NCBI GenBank assembly: GCA_965243245.1 | Contig: OZ251536.1 | Coordinates: 1,798,001 to 1,862,000, forward strand | Direction: 5' to 3' | DNA: 64,000 bases | DNA from: JAYQKL01 sp965243245 | GTDB lineage: Bacteria > Pseudomonadota > Alphaproteobacteria > RS24 | Shown here: positions 60,581 to 64,000 of the stretch, piece after piece | Layout of the letters: each line of letters starts with the position of its first letter | Position numbering within the stretch: position 1 is the stretch's first letter | The notes under the pieces: model-generated | The model's input: the letters and a program-made list of their open reading frames with translations, nothing else | Told to the model about the DNA's origin: nothing | Databases searched by the model: none | Made by a program: the position numbers and the translations under genes

Positions 60581-63500
60581 ATGTTTCATCATCAAAAATT
60601 CGTCAAAAACGCAGTTTGTAAAAATGCGTTGCTGAACAGCACCTCTTTTTCACCGCTTAACTATTGGCAAAAGCTTCTAAATGTTGCTGAACTTTTGAGT
60701 GCTAGCAAACAAAGCAAAAGTCGCCCCAGAAAATATAACCTAAAAGCAGAAGTTTCAATCACGCCACTGCTGGCCGCCCTGCTCGCCGCCTGTAGCGATA
60801 CGAATAATGTTCCCGTTGGAGGAACGAGTGATGGTACAAATGTCACCACGCCAACCGATGATACACCTGCGCAATCTTTCTATCTTTATGTTTTAGATGG
60901 CGCTATTGAAGGCGCGCGAGTCTATGTCGATGAAAACAACACAGGGGAAATCGCTGATAACCAAATCCCCATCGGCACAACGGACGGAAATGGACGCGTT
61001 TTTATTGATGCTGAATATGTCGGCGAAACATTCCTTATTGATGCTTCGGGTGCGTTTGATTTATTTACAGGTGAGAGCCTGCCGAGCGGTATTCTTTATA
61101 GAGCTTCGTCTGATGCAAGCGGTGGCTCAGATGTCGTTGCATCGCCAATCTCGACAATAGTCCAAGCGCTGAGGGAAAATGACCCCGCGCTCACCGATAC
61201 CGATATTCTGGAACTGATTTTCGGCGCGGGGACTCAAATTGAAATCGATGATTTGAGTAATCCTGACAATTTTATTCTACCGACCGATACAGACCCAAAA
61301 CCAATTGGTTCTCCAGAAGCGATTGCAGAACAAATCGCATCAACCAGCATTCGGTTGCAAGTGCTTATCGAGCAAGAAAATGGTAATCTGGCTCTCGTTT
61401 TGCCTGCGGTTACAGATGGTTTTGTCGCCGCTACCGATTTGGACATTAATTCTCAAGGTATCGCCGATGACCGCATAATGGAGGCACGACAACGGGCAAA
61501 TGGTGAGCCAGTTGCCAATCCTGTGGCTGGCATTGAGGTAAACGAAGATGAAGACTTGCCCTTGGCGATGGATGTCTGGGGCTTCCGTGACCCGGTCGGC
61601 AATCGGAATGTTAATAATACGACGCCAAGTTCATTTGCGCGTCTTGACATTGTGTCAATCACCAACGGCGTGCTCGTGGCGAGCGATGGCACTGAATATG
61701 GTGCGGGGGGGCAAATTCCGTCTGCGCAACTTGGAAATCTAGTCTTTCGCCCCGCGACTGATTATTTCGGGGATGTGCAGATTACCTATACGGTGTTTGA
61801 TGGCGAGGATGATTCTGATGAGGCAACGCTTGCAATCACAGTTAATGGTATCAATGACGCGCCCGTGATTGACAGGACTGATGTTGAGACCGAATTCAGT
61901 ATTGCTGGGGGTTCTACGGATAATGTCATAGATATTACTGCAACAGATGTGGAAGGCGATACGCTGAGCTATAGCTTGGTTGATGGCGATGATGCGGCTT
62001 TGTTCCAGATTAGTGATACAGGCGTTGTTAGATGGGCTACCCCGCCGGTTTTTGACGCTTCATCTGATAATTTATATAGTGTGACGGTGGTGGTGAGTGA
62101 TGGTGATGCAACCGATACGATTACTCTAACGATTACTGTTACTGATATAGACCCTAATGCGCCGGTGTTTTCGTCTGATGGCAGTCCGCCTAATCAGGAT
62201 GAGAATATTGCGGCCAATAATAGTGAAGATACCCAAGCCAGTGCGGTGGCTATTTATGAAGCGCGTGCGGAGTCTGCGAGTGGAGATGTTACTTATAGTT
62301 TGGCAGGCACAGATGCGGCTTTGTTCGGGATTGACGCAGAGGGCGATATCTGGTTCCGTAGCCCGCCTGACCATGAGAGCGGCAAAACAAGTTATAGCTT
62401 CACGGTGGTTGCTTCTGTTACGGTGAACGACGTTGAGCTGATAACAGAGCAGGCGGTTACGCTCAATATTAATGATTTAAATGACTCGCCGCCAACATTT
62501 GCGATCCTTAGTGATGCGGTGTCTGTTAGTGTGGATGAGAATGTTCTCGGCAATTTTAGTGATAACACGCAAGACGATGCGATGACTATTTATGACGCTG
62601 GTGTTACCCCCGATGTTGAGGGGGCTAATGTTAGCTATAGTTTGGGGGGGGCAGATAGTAGCTTTTTTGGGATGAACGATGGTAAGGTCTGGTTCAAGGC
62701 CTCGCCCAATTTTGAGAGCAGCAGGACGGCATATAGCTTCACGGTGACAGCGACTGTTGGTGCCCAAACAGCGACGCAAACGGTTATGGTCACTGTCAGA
62801 GATGTGAATGAAGCGCCTGTTATCAGCACGACTAGCGACGACGATATAGTGGTTGCTGGTGGTTCTACGGCTAATGTCATAATGATTGCGGCAACAGATG
62901 TGGATGATGGCGATACGCTGAGCTATAGCTTGGTTGATGGCGATGATGCGGCTTTGTTCCAGATTAGTGATACAGGCGTTGTTAGATGGAATGCACCGCC
63001 GGTTTTTGACGCTTCTTCACCTGCTAATAATGTCTATGATGTGACGGTCAGGGTGAGGGATGCTGGGGGGCTAGAGGATACAATTACTCTAACGATTACT
63101 ATTGTTGATGTAGACCCTAATGCGCCGGTGTTTTTGTCTGATGGCAGTCCGCCTAATCAGGATGAGAATATTGCGGCCAATAATAGTGAAGATACCCAAG
63201 CCAGTGCGGTGGCTATTTATGAAGCGCGTGCGGAGTCTGCGGGTGGAGATGTTACTTATAGTTTGGCAGGCACAGATGCGGCTTTGTTCGGGATTGACGC
63301 GGAGGGCGATATCTGGTTCCGTAGCCCGCCTGACCATGAGAGCGGCAAAACAAGTTATAGCTTCACGGTGGTTGCTTCTGTTACGGTGAACGACGTTGAG
63401 CTGATAACAGAGCAGGCGGTTACGCTCAATATTAATGATTTAAATGACTCGCCGCCAATATTTGCGGACACGAGTGATGCGGTGTCTGTTAATGTGGATG

Positions 63501-64000
63501 AGAATGTTCTCGCCAATGATAGTGATAACACGCAAGACGATGCGATGACTATTTATGACGCTGGTGTTACGCCCGATGTTGAGGGGGCTACTGTTAGCTA
63601 TAGTTTGGGGGGGGCAGATAGTAGCTTTTTTGGGATGAACGATGGTAAGGTCTGGTTCAAGGCCTCGCCTGATTTTGAAACCAAATCGGGTTATAGCTTC
63701 ACGGTGACAGCGACTGTTGGTGCCCAAACAGCGACGCAAACGGTTATGGTCACTATTGATAACGTGAATGAAGCACCTGTTATCAGCACGACTAGCGACG
63801 ACGATATAGTGGTTGCTGGTGGTTCTACGGCTAATGTCATAATGATTGCGGCAACAGATGTGGATGATGGCGATACGCTGAGCTATAGCTTGGTTGATGG
63901 CGATGATGCGGCTTTGTTCCAGATTAGTGATACAGGCGTTGTTACATGGGAGACGGCGGCGCCGGTTTTTGACGCTTCTTCACCTGCTAATAATGTCTAT
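60581..64000 (+). CDS. Second giant cadherin-repeat surface protein (partial, runs off the window)
   Basis: Open from ATG 60581 to the last base (1140 codons, no stop). The N-terminal ~75 residues parallel the first giant protein: 'MFHHQKFVKNAVCKNALLNS', then 'SITPLLAALLAACSDTNNVP' with a lipobox-like Cys. The next domain 'YVLDGAIEGARVYVDENN' and 'LPSGILYRASSDASGGSDVV' is also shared. After about residue 420 it is a train of cadherin-like domains ('NDAPVIDRTDV', 'DGDDAALFQISDTGVV', 'YSLAGTDAALFGIDAEGDIWF') with Ca2+-binding Asp-rich loops. No RTX repeats are seen yet; the end is outside the window. Probable paralogue made by tandem duplication of the 5' part. Confidence 0.85.
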   Translation, partial: MFHHQKFVKNAVCKNALLNSTSFSPLNYWQKLLNVAELLSASKQSKSRPRKYNLKAEVSITPLLAALLAACSDTNNVPVGGTSDGTNVTTPTDDTPAQSFYLYVLDGAIEGARVYVDENNTGEIADNQIPIGTTDGNGRVFIDAEYVGETFLIDASGAFDLFTGESLPSGILYRASSDASGGSDVVASPISTIVQALRENDPALTDTDILELIFGAGTQIEIDDLSNPDNFILPTDTDPKPIGSPEAIAEQIASTSIRLQVLIEQENGNLALVLPAVTDGFVAATDLDINSQGIADDRIMEARQRANGEPVANPVAGIEVNEDEDLPLAMDVWGFRDPVGNRNVNNTTPSSFARLDIVSITNGVLVASDGTEYGAGGQIPSAQLGNLVFRPATDYFGDVQITYTVFDGEDDSDEATLAITVNGINDAPVIDRTDVETEFSIAGGSTDNVIDITATDVEGDTLSYSLVDGDDAALFQISDTGVVRWATPPVFDASSDNLYSVTVVVSDGDATDTITLTITVTDIDPNAPVFSSDGSPPNQDENIAANNSEDTQASAVAIYEARAESASGDVTYSLAGTDAALFGIDAEGDIWFRSPPDHESGKTSYSFTVVASVTVNDVELITEQAVTLNINDLNDSPPTFAILSDAVSVSVDENVLGNFSDNTQDDAMTIYDAGVTPDVEGANVSYSLGGADSSFFGMNDGKVWFKASPNFESSRTAYSFTVTATVGAQTATQTVMVTVRDVNEAPVISTTSDDDIVVAGGSTANVIMIAATDVDDGDTLSYSLVDGDDAALFQISDTGVVRWNAPPVFDASSPANNVYDVTVRVRDAGGLEDTITLTITIVDVDPNAPVFLSDGSPPNQDENIAANNSEDTQASAVAIYEARAESAGGDVTYSLAGTDAALFGIDAEGDIWFRSPPDHESGKTSYSFTVVASVTVNDVELITEQAVTLNINDLNDSPPIFADTSDAVSVNVDENVLANDSDNTQDDAMTIYDAGVTPDVEGATVSYSLGGADSSFFGMNDGKVWFKASPDFETKSGYSFTVTATVGAQTATQTVMVTIDNVNEAPVISTTSDDDIVVAGGSTANVIMIAATDVDDGDTLSYSLVDGDDAALFQISDTGVVTWETAAPVFDASSPANNVY
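61852..64000. repeat. ~960-bp tandem blocks of three cadherin-like domains
   Basis: Block A about 61852-62810, block B about 62813-63770, block C from 63773 to the window end. tatcagcacgactagcgacg recurs at 62821 and 63781, exactly 960 nt apart. The second domain of blocks A and B (62155-62490 vs 63118-63453) differs at only a few positions by eye. Confidence 0.9.

Noticed and set aside
50264..64000. Horizontally acquired island
   Set aside because: No integrase, tRNA, direct-repeat boundary or insertion sequence is visible, and base composition by eye is not strikingly different from the neighbours.

Overview
This window reads as chromosomal DNA of a moderately AT-rich alphaproteobacterium. 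The evidence is the presence of NDUFA12 (a complex I subunit shared by Alphaproteobacteria and mitochondria), an Hda/HdaA-type DnaA paralogue beside a polyphosphate kinase, an RNase E with a split S1 domain, and the gene orders rne/amidase/PBP1A/prfB and NDUFA12-mlaD-DUF2155-aat-accC-accB-aroQ. A marine lineage such as SAR116/Puniceispirillales is a guess from gene style only. I saw no rRNA, tRNA, CRISPR array, insertion sequence or prophage.

Layout. 1-5.8 kb: a + strand run with a partial DUF2066-like protein, an AI-2E/PerM permease, hdaA, ppk1 and ppx (polyphosphate synthesis and breakdown). 5.8-10.3 kb: rnd (-), aspS, NDUFA12, mlaD and a DUF2155 protein. 10.3-13.2 kb (-): aroQ, accB, accC, aat (shikimate, fatty acid and N-end-rule functions). 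13.4-14.4 kb (+): thiS-thiG. 14.4-19.2 kb (-): a DsbA-like thiol oxidase, an M48/TPR periplasmic protease and rne. 19.7-24.7 kb (+): amidase, PBP1A and prfB with its programmed +1 frameshift. 24.7-27.2 kb (-): a LytM/M23 peptidase and bactofilin pair, and a Bcp peroxiredoxin. 27.3-33.9 kb: an AsmA/YhdP-like giant envelope protein, tyrS (-), anmK (+) and an alpha/beta hydrolase (-). 33.9-41.3 kb: a complete SUF Fe-S assembly operon headed by iscR, with a good IscR box on its promoter (iscR, cysteine desulfurase, sufB, sufC, sufD, sufS, sufT, sufA-like). 41.3-49.9 kb: acyl-CoA thioesterase, both methylmalonyl-CoA mutase subunits (-), an Uup-type ABC-F ATPase and two short-chain dehydrogenases. 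The second dehydrogenase is an HSD10-type 3-hydroxyacyl-CoA dehydrogenase, consistent with branched-chain/propionyl-CoA catabolism.

50.2-64 kb: two giant paralogous repeat proteins in tandem. The first is complete (3305 aa; cadherin-like and VCBS repeats, RTX nonapeptides at the C-terminus). The second runs off the right edge and contains ~960-bp nearly identical tandem blocks of cadherin-like domains. Both begin with the same ~80-residue N-terminal module ending in a lipobox-like LLAAC.

The most striking sequence-level pattern is the large number of short tandem duplications (7-27 nt units). Inside genes the unit is always a multiple of three (9, 12, 15, 18, 24, 27). Between genes it almost never is (7, 10, 13, 14, 16, 22). 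Two arrays carry the stop codons of both members of a convergent gene pair. One array in rne has 12 copies of a 24-nt unit, each able to fold as a small RNA hairpin, with all six frames open.
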